Assembly (NCBI GenBank): GCA_009746045.1
Contig: RPFO01000002.1
Coordinates: forward strand, 2,005,506 to 2,069,505
DNA length: 64,000 nucleotides
From: Mesostigma viride
Taxonomy: Eukaryota; Streptophyta; Mesostigmatophyceae; Mesostigmatales; Mesostigmataceae
Reading direction: 5' to 3'
The notes beneath the pieces are model-generated. The model saw only the letters and a program-made list of their open reading frames with translations, did no database searches and was not told where the DNA came from. Made by a program: the position numbers and the translations under genes. Position 1 is the first letter of the stretch, and each line of letters begins with the position of its first letter. Shown here one piece after another: positions 43,201 to 55,200 of the stretch.

Positions 43201-46200
43201 TTCTCGTCGATGCTGCGCCACTGCCTGTCCCTACTCTTCCCGCAAAAAACTTGGCTGCAGTAGGCACAGCATAGAGCAGGGAAGACGTTGCGCCTCCTTT
43301 CTATCCGCTTGGCAGGTCCAAGGATACCTGAGAAGTGACAAGGTTTGCCGGGCCTCGACCATGGCCTGCCATCCAGATCTCAGCGCCCAGTCTTGCAGGA
43401 TGGGGTGTTCCATGAGATCGCATGCAATCGCAGAGCGGGAATATTGTTCCCATGTAGCCCGTGGTGCCGCCACTATATCTGTACTCATAATAAATTAATA
43501 ATACTATATCTGTACTGTAGATGCCTGAACGAATCGTATTTCAGGATGTGCGAGGCGTCTCCCTCCCGTGCAGGCTTACCTCATCCTAAGATATGGCCAC
43601 ATCCGCCATTGCCAGAATAAAATTACCCCCTTAATGTCGTGTACCCGGCTAGAGCAGGATTGCCTGGCATGTTCTGTTCCCACTTGGCGGGCCCATGTCT
43701 AGTTTTGCATGGCATGACTTTTGCAGACTGCACATGTTTGCCGCAGTGAGGACATTTTCTTCTTTGTGGCCTTGTGAGAGGCTGCTGCCACTCTCTTGTG
43801 GTCATGACATGCTTTGCCCTGCCACGCTTGGAAGAATCAATCATTTTCAGACCAGCTGCCTGCCCTTTGCTCTTGCACCAATCTGGTTGGCTCTCCTATT
43901 GCTACCTGCTGCTCGTGCCATGTCATCTGGGGCCCACTCTCTAACCCCCCGATGCCTCAACTACCCTTACCTGCGTCACTGTGCTCCATCGTTGTGTTAT
44001 CCGCTGCGCGTGTTCGGGTCAACATGCCGCACAGACGGGTAAAGGGGGAGCGGTGGCCGTAGCCGGTGGGAAATTTCTCTGCTACGACTGTGACTTCATT
44101 TCGAACTATGCTGTGGTGAGAACCACACCAATGAAAATGCCTCGAGCGGCTGCGCATCCATAAAGGTGATGGAGCGTTGCTCCAGCTGAGAAGTGACTGA
44201 CCATCCCTTGTGTTACTTGCCAGCCGGCTCACACATGGCGTTCTGGATATAACAAATATATTTAATGTAATATATTCAATGTAATATATTCAATGTAATA
44301 TATTCAATGTAATATATTTAATGTAATATTTATTTTGGATTTTGTGCAATATGTAGCGTGATTTATGTGTGCATGCCTGTGCACCTCTAATCCACCAGTG
44401 GGGGCTGATCATCGGATGGTCAGCCTGATGACTGCAATATATTGACATGAATAAAATGTTTCTGCGAGTGCATCACAGGCTAGCTTAAAGGGCGTGATGG
44501 AGTGGCCGGCCCTGCCCGGTGCATGGCATCTGCCTGCTGTCCCCTGTTTGAGGCCAGCTGAGAGAGTGCCCTTCGGTCTGCCATGGACAGTGCTGACCTG
44601 CGCATTGCGCAAGGATGGTAGAGAGGTAGTCCATGTCTGGTGATGGATTCTTGCAGGTGACTTGAGGCAGGTAATCGCTAGCTGGGGCCGCAGCTTAAGG
44701 TGGAGCACTCCACAAAGGCTCTGCAGCGCTTCGCGGTAGCAGGGCAGGTTGATACCAGCTGGAAGCGGCCTTATCGACTGCAATGCTGATCCAACTGGCT
44801 GCATGGATTCTGTGCGTTGGAGTCCCCAGTTTCCCCAAAACTTGACTATCTACTCTGAGCCAAGACGCGGCATGCCAACATCCCAAGCTATGCGTTTCTG
44901 AACTTGAGGACTACATCGCTGACAAGGGCTGAGCGCTGTCCTGTGTGGCACTGGGTGACTCCCTGCAGGCGGGTGGCGGTGCCGTACAGATATCGGCAGG
45001 GCTGAGCAACCAGCTCTACTACCCGACCTTCGTTAACAATGTGAGCAAGGGCCCGTAGTTGGTAAATGTTGCCAATCCTAATGCAGCTAGGGCTTGTTCC
45101 CACCAGGTCAGTTTCTGCATCGCAGACACGTTGGCATGTATGCCTGCTTATTGCTAGCAAAACCATCGAGGCTGTCCTGGGAGTCCTGCTCCTGGCTGCA
45201 TCGTTGTCTATTAAAACTACCTGACTCTATCTTTGGAGCCTGCCTTGCTGCCAGGAAAGCAGACCTGGCAGATATCATGAACATGATTTTGAGACATTTT
45301 GTACGGGAATACATGCTCTAGAGATACCAGCGCTCCACACGTCAATCTGCATATCAGCATGTGCGGCGATTTGGACTGGCGAACTGGACATCCAGCCAAG
45401 CTTTTTTAATCAGAACGAAGTCTGATCTCCGACCTGTCTGGCATTCTTTCGTATCCGACTCCTTTTGGCTGCCTCATATTTCATATGCTGACATCTTGTA
45501 TGGTCAAACGGGACTTGTTTTAAGTGCTTTACTTTCATGCAAATTGTTCCCTTTGATTGCTGTCTTTGCTTTATTTTCCTTTCAGACGGTAGGCTTGGCG
45601 GCCTCTGGCCCTGACCTTAATATCCAGGGGCTCCTGGTGTCATGCAGCTACTGCCCCTCCACACCAGCACCGGTACGCTGCCGCTGCCTTCCTGTTTTTC
45701 CCTCCAGCTTCTTCTGCCTTGTTTGCGTTTGTGTGCCCTTTTCTCGCTGTCTCGCTTCCCTTATCTCCCTGCATTATCCATCGTACCATGCTTGATGTGC
45801 GGGGTGGAATGAAGGAGCTGTCTTTGTTGGGAACACCCTGGCAGTGCCATGAGTTTTGTGCCATGGCGTAGGCTGCGTATGGTATTGGTCAAAATCACTT
45901 TGCGACAGACACTTGGCTACTCGACCTCACCAACTGCTTTATTCTGGCTCCCAAAGTCTAGTTCAAATGCTACTTTAGTTGCCTACTAGAATGTATACTA
46001 AGTTCATTGGATTACGCTAAAAAAGCGCCACGTCACAATCAGCATGTGAAAATGGTTTTGCCTCGCAAATCTACAGTTCCACCTTGTTTTGGGGCCGCAA
46101 AATAATGTGGCGGAAAGTGATGCTTACCACTCCGGTAAGCTCCTCATTCCCATATAAGCAGCACCATTGCTTTGCAATAATATGGAAGCCGGCGTGCCCG

Positions 46201-49200
46201 GACAAGGAAGCTTGAACATGCCTGCTTGCTTCCCTCATCTGGCCAAACCCTGTACCGCATATCTATTCAGGCATGCAGGGTGAGGAAAGGGAAGGTGGAG
46301 ACCGCCTAGTGGTAGCCTTCCAAGCGAGTCTTAGTAATCTCAAGGACAGCAGCTTTGCGCGCATACTGGGCTCCTGGTCATGTAGTAACTTGCTCGGTCT
46401 GCTTGGCCCTATTGACTAACGGCGAAGTTTGCTGTGTATGCTAGCAGTTTGCTAAGCAAGGTTCCTAGCGTACCACCAAGATAAAAAATTGCCTTGCATG
46501 GTTCCTCGCATTTTGCCCAAGATGTTTGCCTATGCGTTATGAGTCATTAGCCTTTAGAGAGCCTTGGCCGGCTTTTTCTAATTGGCTTGCTCTGTTCTGC
46601 GACATGTGTCTTTCGGCCATGTGCCTGCAGAACACGGCAGGGTCCCAGTCGGCGAGTACTTCTCTTGTGTGTTCAAGTAAGCCACCAGATGGACTTTCTG
46701 ATGCTTTTATGGCTGTATGGCAGCTTTCAAGCCCTTTCCATGCTGGTCAGTGCCCCGGCACACCCTTGTTCCCCCTTGTGGACTGGTGACCAAGGGGTTG
46801 AGCCGTCGAAAATCTGTGGTATTGGTGTTTTCGGCCGTTAAGGGTCCTTAAATACCGCATTTTGCCACAGCTACTAACGAATATTTTCCCTTGGCACTGC
46901 AGGGCCACCTCCGCCTCCTAACCCACCGCCACCGAGGCCGCCACCGCCACCAAGGCCGCCACCGCCGCCAAGTCCTCCGCCTCCACCAAGCCCGCAGCCA
47001 CCGCCACCAAGCCCTCCGCCACTAAGTCCTCCGCCACCAAGTCCTCCGCCACCAAACCCACCGCCACCAAGTCCTCCGCCACCAAACCCACCGCCACCAA
47101 GTCCTCCGCCACCAAACCCACCGCTACCAAGTCCTCCGCCACCAAACCCACCGCTACCAAGTCCTCCGCCACCAAACCCACCGCCACCAAGTCCTCCGCC
47201 ACCAAGCCCTCCGCCACCAAGCCCTCCACCGCCAAGCTCTCCGCCACCTCCATCGCCGCCGCCGTCGCCACCACCACCGTCACCATCACCCCCACCATCA
47301 CCACCTCCGATGGCACCATCACCACCATCGCCACCACCTCCAGATCCCCCACCCCCACCATCACCACCACCTGCAGATCTCCCACCCCCACCATCACCAC
47401 CACCTCCACATCCCCCACCCCCACCACTTCCACCCCCCCCATCACCACCACCGTCACTGCACCCACCAAGCCCACCACCACCATTAATAGGGTTGCCCGT
47501 TTTCATCCCCCCTTCATTGTTGGTAAAATCATCGCCACCACCGCCACCACCTCCACCACCGTCATCACCGCTGCCATCAGGCTTGTATCTTCCAGTCCCC
47601 TCATTGCCACCACTATCGTTGCAGACTTCCCCGCCTCCCTTCTCCCCAAGTGAGTTTCAACCTCCCCCGCGCATGTCAGAGCCACCTTCGTTACTGCTGC
47701 CACCCCTGGCATCCCTGCTGCCGCCATCATCGTCTCTGCTGCCACCAGCTACCCAGTGGCCCCCGCCCGCTGCCCAACCAGACTTGCACCCTCCCCCTCG
47801 GCCACCCTCTTTGCCCCTGTCAGGGAAGCCGCCTGCCAATGCGACCCCTGCAGAGGGCGCTCAGCCACCGGCTCCCCTTCCTAGTCCAGAGGAATCGCCT
47901 TCCACTTCTGCCCACCCACCGCCGAGGTCACCATCGTCGCTGCTGGCACCCGAATCTGAAGGTTCCCCGGTGGGAACGTCCCTACCGCCTGGAGCGCCAG
48001 CTGGGTCACCCTGGCCTTCCCCGCTGGAGGTATTGTCGCCGCCTGCCACAGTGGAAACACCGGCAACGCCTTCCCCTTCCCTGGTGAGCGAGTCTCCCCA
48101 TCCCTTTCCCCCACCAGTCAAGTCCCCCCCTCCCACACGGTCCCCGCCTACACCCCCCAAGTCACCCCCCCCACCCCACTCCCCACCCCCACCCCCAAAG
48201 TCACCACCGCCCCCACGGTCGCCCCCTCCACCTCCAAAGTCACCCCCACCCCCACGGTCGCCCCCGTCCACAGGGTTTCCCCCTCCCTCGCACTCCCCGC
48301 CGCCTCCGCTGAATCCCCCCCAGCCAGCTCCGCCACCACGCGAGCCGTCCTCCCCTCTGCACCCGCCCCACCCGCCCAAGCCGCCACACCCTCCCTCCTG
48401 GACATCACCGCCGTTGCCGCCCCCGCCCACCCCACCGGTGCCCCCGGTTCCCAGCGCCCCACACACGCCACCACAGCCTCCATCCTTCCCACTGTCGCCT
48501 CCACACCCACCGCCGCAGCTGCCTCCGCACGCGCCTAGTTTTCCACCGCCCATGCCCATTTCTGGGCCATCCAGGGTGCCGCCACCCATGTGGCCCCCTC
48601 CACCAGGACCTGGAGGCCCGCCTGCTTCTGCCCTCGTCGTCTCTCTGGTGACCAGTTCGGGCGTCGGGCAGGTGTCCTTGGGTCAGTCCTTCGCCCTGCA
48701 GGCGGACGTGGACGTGACCGGCTCCCCGGACGAAGACGCGGTGGTCCAGCTGTCGTTTGCCAACATGGGAGGTAGCGGGCTCGAGGGCGCAGGTGGTAAC
48801 AGCTCCGATACCACGGGCTGCTCCACCTACCAGCTCGAAGCAGCCACTCCCTCCCAGGGTTCCTGCGGCCTGCCGGATAACGTCACCTGCTCCGTCACGT
48901 GCCGCCTGGGCCGCCTGGCGGTTGGCGCATCCGCGTTTGTGGATCTCTCCCTGCGCCCGCTGGTCCCTGGTGTGCCCCTGGTGATGTCGGCGGCCAAGGT
49001 GGTGGATAACGGCACCGCAGCCACCCAAGTGCCGCTATCCGTGGACGCGGTGGGGGGGGCCCGAGGGGAGGCCGTAGTAGCTGTCGGTACGTGGGGTGGG
49101 GGGGAGCGTCGGTGCGGATTTTGGTAATACAGGTAAGGTGACTAGCAGCAGCTACTGTAGTATAAGCAGCTTATGTTTTTACTACCATCTGCTGGCGCCT

Positions 49201-52200
49201 TTCCCTAGATTACATGTTATTTTTGTAGTCTCAGAAAGCATCTGTTATCGCTCATCGCCGCTTCCGTATGCCCTGGCAGGTACAGGTCACAGTGAACCCA
49301 TCTTGTTTTGGGGCTGCGTTCTGCCTCTGATAAGCATCCTCATTGCGGTACCATTACATCCCCATTCAGGCCGCTGATCCGTTATTGCAGGCTTGGACAA
49401 ACACCCAGGGGCCCGCGGAGCTGTCGAAGACGTGTTGGTGGGTAGGCGATTGCTGACCACTATCCCGTATACTAAAGCACTCCAGAGGGTTGTTCTACGT
49501 CACTTTGGCCCACATGTCAATACGTCTCGGGTTTCTCTGAGCAGATTCCAAGCAGCCCATCATCATCCCAGACCCTGGCATGGGGCAGCGAGTCACCCTG
49601 TACCCTGGTGGGCGGAAGACTTCCCTGCTGGTGGCGTCTCAGTCACCATTGCGCTTCACCATAGCAGGGCCCGCGCTGGCCTCGTGCACCACCGCGCAAA
49701 CCATCGACACGTTTGGCACGGGGGAGGTGCAAGACGTGGTGGCGGGGGCAGGCACCGCCGAGTGGCCGCTTTTGTCATTTACGGTGGGTGGGTGCGGCGG
49801 CTCCTGCGCTGGGAAGGGACTCTAAGTGTGCATATGCACCTGCTCCAGTTGTGTGGTGGACACGGTTAAAAGCTACGCGGTCAATAACATTATAGCGATT
49901 AGAAATTGCTACAGTAACCCACGTTGGTGCATGCCCCTTGGCCACGTATCAGACTGCTGCGTGTCTTACCACACTCATCGCTGTCATCATGCTGGTCACG
50001 ACTATCATCAACAGCCGTTGCATGCCATGCCGGCAGCCAGTAGGTAGTACTCCCGTTGTGTGCCTTCACCAGAGAAGCTGCAGAGTTGGCAATGCACAAA
50101 GTCTTTGTAGCCGTTTTTTTTGGGGGGGGGGGGTCATTTCTTAGTTTGGCCACGCATGTGTGCATGCATACACCTGGCCATGCCATGCCAGGGGTATGCC
50201 GCTGAGGAAATCGCTCGAGGAAAATCCTGGACATAATCTCTGCTTCTGCCGGTGGCTGTCCACAGTGCTTTGCCACAACATGTTGCAGGCAATTGCGGTC
50301 ATCTTCTGGCTTGCATCTGGCATGCGTGCTTGCGCGCTTGTGTCTTCCGTTCCCTTGTCGTCTTATTCAACGGCTCAGGTGGTGCCCACATCAAGTGTGC
50401 TGTCCCTCCAGCTGCTGGCCGGAGCCTGCAGACACGCCGCTGAGGAGCCCAGCCTGGCGACCGACGTGCTGTCGATGCTCGTGGGTGGGTGGTACAGTGT
50501 GCCCACAAGTAGATCTCACACCACCTGTGCAGGCCCAGACCAACGTTGGGAAAGAGGAAAGAGAAATATTGTTTGTAGGGTAGCGGGGAAGGGGAAACTC
50601 TCTTTGTTGTTTCTTTTAGAAAGGGGGGAAGGGAGATTAATATGTTTTCAAAAACGTTTCCCCGGATCAATGAAAGTGGACCGACAGGATGGCAGTTGAC
50701 GACTCGCTCCCCATTGCATGTATGCGTTATGGCACGGCTTTATGAGTGGGCATGTGACTGGATCTGACTGGACCTGGTGGCGCACTCATGTCGTTTTCCA
50801 CCTGCTTCTGACATGTTGAATGCTGTCTTGACCTCGTTTTCCCATGAAAAGGCTGGCACCTTGCCTTGCCTTTGCGTCCTGCGCTGTCCCCGTGAGGATG
50901 TATCCCCATACACCCATCACGACTGCCCACCTAGACGCTGCATTGGAGGGTACCTAGCTGTTCTTGCGGTGCCGTTTAGAGCACAGCTGGGATCTGTTCT
51001 GCCTTTCGTTTGCCACCATGGGCTGTCCGTTTGGCAGCGTAGCCAGAGAGGCCTGTTCCCTTGTTTTCTTTCGTCCATCTGTATGCATCTATTAAGTAGT
51101 CTATTAATTAATCTGTATGCATGCCGCGGATTCTCACCATGGCAAACACACGTTTCCGCCGTTCCTTTATACTGATGGCGCCCCCGAGCCACATGTTTGT
51201 ATGGAACACTGCGTACAGTAGGTGACAGGGAGTGACAGTAATAGTATGTGATCAGAGAGTAGCAGTAGGTGACGCAGCGCCCGTGACCTGTACAGGTTTG
51301 GCATATGACATGGGCTTCATTTGACCCCAAATTTCCCTAAACCTGAACCAACATAAGGGGGGGGGGGGGGGCTCCATCTAAACTTTCACTGAAGTATATT
51401 CAAATTCTGACCAGAATAAGCAAGCACAAACAAAGGGTGCCGTGAACTTGTCGCTAGCGTGGGCGGACTATGAGGCAGGTGTGCTGCAAGCTCCAGCTTC
51501 AGCTAGCTCTTCTCACTGCTAGGAGCTGAGCGTCTCGTCTCAATGCGACATGAGCCGACTGAAACAACGTACCTTTCAGCCTTCAGCCCGCGATTGCAGT
51601 GGAGGTTTTCTGATTATTATAAAATTGTGGGGTTCTGGACTCATAAATACTCCCACTTCTTTGCAGAGGATTTTTTGTCAAATCATTAAAGACTCTGCGC
51701 TATGCATTGGGGTGCACGCCCAGCGCAGTTTAGCCTGGCCCTTTGCTGCCGCATCACGCAGGTTTTTTTAGTTAAGTACAGGCCCCCTCTCAATTGTTTC
51801 GTGGTGTTTTAAACCCAATCTACCTGCTCTTGTGCAACGGTCGGTGGTGGGCTGGTCCTGCCAGACATCACAAGGCCATCGGTCGCGGTTGCTGGTTTAA
51901 GTGGTGTCAGGATTCACGAGGCCACCGCGTCCTTCTCCATCCAGTTCAGCGAGCCTGTCGAAGGCTTCTCAACCGAGGGCATTCGTGTTGAGAACGGCGT
52001 TGCGCTCAGGCAAGTGAAGAAAGCGGCTCGCAACCAGTCTGATCCGATGGGTGGGAATAAAAGGGGGCCCTGGTAGAGAACGGCGTTGCGCTCGGGTAGG
52101 TGGGCGTGCGCTGGGTGGGGTTACGAGTAGCTGGGTGTGAGTAGGCAGGGCAGGGGGGGCGTCCCTAGTTGAGAATGGCGTCGCGCTCAGGCAAGTAACT

Positions 52201-55200
52201 TTAGGTTGTGCAGTTGCGTGGTGGTGCACATTGGGTAGGACATGGGGCTGTACCCCGTAAACTTGGGTGGTTTGCAGCAGGCTGCCCCTTGAGACAGCTC
52301 CTGCGTGGCCACCCTTGCCCTTGCACGCCCATCACAAGATAGCGCGTCTCACTCGTGTGGATGAGAGGGTTTCCCGAGTATGCCCCAGTGCAGCCTGTGG
52401 GCCTTCCCCCCCCTTGGACCATGGGGTGGCCTAGGATCTGACCCATTGCGTGTGCTGGCTGTGCGCGGCTGCCCCCCCCCCATGGCGCCTGCCTGCAGCT
52501 TGCTTCCTTCGGACGCGACGCGCACGGCCTACCAGCTGGTGGTGGCCCCTGACCGCGACGACTTTTGCTTCGTCACCGTCCAGGAGGGGGCGGCGTGGGA
52601 CTTGGTGGGCCACACCAGCACCGCCTCCAACACCGCGCGCGTGGAGCACTGTAAGTAGAGGGCCGGCGCCTCGTGGGCGCGCTCCCCCAAGTTGCTGCGT
52701 TTGTGCAACTGCCAGCAGCAACAAGATGCTCCAGTCAGGTTGAGCACTGTGTGCTGAGAGCCGGCATGGATGAGTGGGGACACCTGACGCGGTAGATCTG
52801 GCATCTTGCCGCACTCCGAATTGGCTATGGGGTGTTTATCGTATTGGGCCTGCTGAGGAAACAATGCCAGACAACATCCCTCCTTATTGCTTCTCGTAGG
52901 AAACAGTTCCTGGCCTGGTAATATCTTTTGTTATTGCTTCTCGTAGGAAACAGTTCCTGGCCTAGTAATATCTTTTGTTATTGCTTCTCGTAGGAAATAG
53001 TTCCTGGCCTAGTGATATCTTTTGGCCATTCCCCGCAGTAAAGTACATCGGCTGTGCGCCTCTGGTTTCATCCGGCTAGCACGATTCCCAATCAGCAGGA
53101 GCGGGCGAGCTTTTGTAAAGGCGAAATGGGACAACGCTGCTCTTGAAAGTGTCCGTCCTGCTCATGCCAGTCTACCTTTCCTCTCAAATGTGCTGCCACA
53201 CACTCCTCTGACGCCATTTCGACCTTGGTACCCGGGTAGCCCTCTCGACCCTGCCGGCCTACCATGCCAAGTTCATGTTCATGTTTGTCACATCGCATGC
53301 GCTCGTGTACTTCATGCCGCGCAAACATGGCGTGTGGCGGCCCTGTTGCACAACCCTCTGGCATTGTGCTGCCCTGTGCCTGTGTTTATTGGAAGCTTGC
53401 TTCGTACAATCTTCATGAAAAAGCAATCGTGCTCGCGACCCCACGATCTTCATATGCTGCTTTTCCGCACACCAGACACGCAACACCGCGCCGCCGTGCA
53501 CGTCATCTCATCCATACTGGGCACCGCGGTGGCCGCGAGCGTGGTGGCATCAGCCGTAGCAATGGGCGCTGGCACAGGGGGGGTCACGGTGAGGGCCGCG
53601 CCTGCCCATTCCTTCCCTCTCACGTGGTGTGTTGCGCCCCTGGTTGGCAGTCTTGCTGTCGCCCTCCCGATGGTGGCTTTGCTGCAGCACGTGTACTTGA
53701 GGTGGACTCGCCCATGTCCATTACAGCGGACCGGCACAGCTGAGTGGCTGCGCGATGTCTTCCCTTGCCTGCGTGTGTCTGAATGTATCTTTGTCTGACG
53801 ATGCGTCACAATTATTTGCTGCTGTGTTCGCGGTACCTGAACGTATGAGCGCCATGGCATGGCTGCGGTGGCTGGTATGATGAGCGCCCTTGCTGGGACT
53901 GGGTGCATGACTGCCGGGCTGCGGACCATGGGTGGAGGGAGCAGGGAACTGTCTTGTGGTGGCAAGCTGCTAGGGATGGCTCATGTTAGCACACAGTATA
54001 CCATGAACCCATTCTCTTCTCCGCTCTTGGCACTTGACTCGATGGACTACCATAGGGGCGCATACAAAGGTGCCTGGTTCCCGAGTTTTTTTTCTTCAAT
54101 TCTTGTCTGGGATTATCTGCTGCCATGATCTGGGCAGCCGTTATTTCATTCGAATCCTCCATCTCCTTTGCTGGCTTTGCTGGCCACTGTAATGGCCAGA
54201 TGAATGTCGCAACACTTACAACGGTTACAATTGGTTTACTGCATCCTAGGGGGTTGCAGAACAAGCCACCTTTTGTAAGGGAGACTAAAGCACAATATTT
54301 TGTTGTATATAGATCTAAATATGCCCTATTCTCTCTTTGATTCCGATCCATGGATGCCTCTTTCTGCACAATGGCTTCCCGTGCTTGTCATTTAAAAGGC
54401 GTGGCTAAATTCCTTGTGTATGGTTAAGTGTGCCCCTGTTTTGCCTCTGCAATCAGCGTCCTTTTGCATGTATCCATCTCTTAATGGCTTGTCTCTCGTC
54501 GCTATCAGCCTAGTATGCGCTGTTCGCTCGTCGCTATCATATGCGCCGTTCGCTCGTGGCTATCGTATGCGCTGTTCGCTCGTCGCTATCAGCCTAGTAT
54601 GCGCTGTTCGCTCGTGGCTATCATATGCGCTGTTCGCTCGTCGCTATCATATGCGCCGTTCGCTCGTGGCTATCGTATGCGCTGTTCGCTCGTCGCTATC
54701 AGCCTAGTATGCGCTGTTCGCTCGTGGCTATCATATGCGCTGTTCGCTCGTCGCTATCAGCCTAGTATGCGCTGTTCGCTCGTGGCTATCATATGCGCCG
54801 TTCGCTCGTGGCTATCATATGCGCCGTTCGCTCGTCGCTATCATATGCGCCGTTCGCTCGTCGCTATCAGCCTAGTATGCGCTGTTCGCTCGTGGCTATC
54901 ATATGCGCCGTTCGCTCGTCGCTATCATATGCGCCGTTCGCTCGTGGCTATCATATGCGCCGTTCGCTCGTGGCTATCATATGCGCCGTTCGCTCGTCGC
55001 TATCATATGCGCCGTTCGCTCGTCGCTATCAGCCTAGTATGCGCTGTTCGCTCGTGGCTATCATATGCGCTGTTCGCTCGTCGCTATCAGCCTAGTATGC
55101 GCTGTTCGCTCGTGGCTATCATATGCGCCGTTCGCTCGTCGCTATCATATGCGCCGTTCGCTCGTCGCTATCATATGCGCCGTTCGCTCGTCGCTATCAT

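Noticed and set aside
46874-47506. Minus-strand 210-codon Gly-rich protein.
   Set aside because: Antisense shadow of the proline-rich stalk, whose plus strand has matching splice phases and flanking domains.
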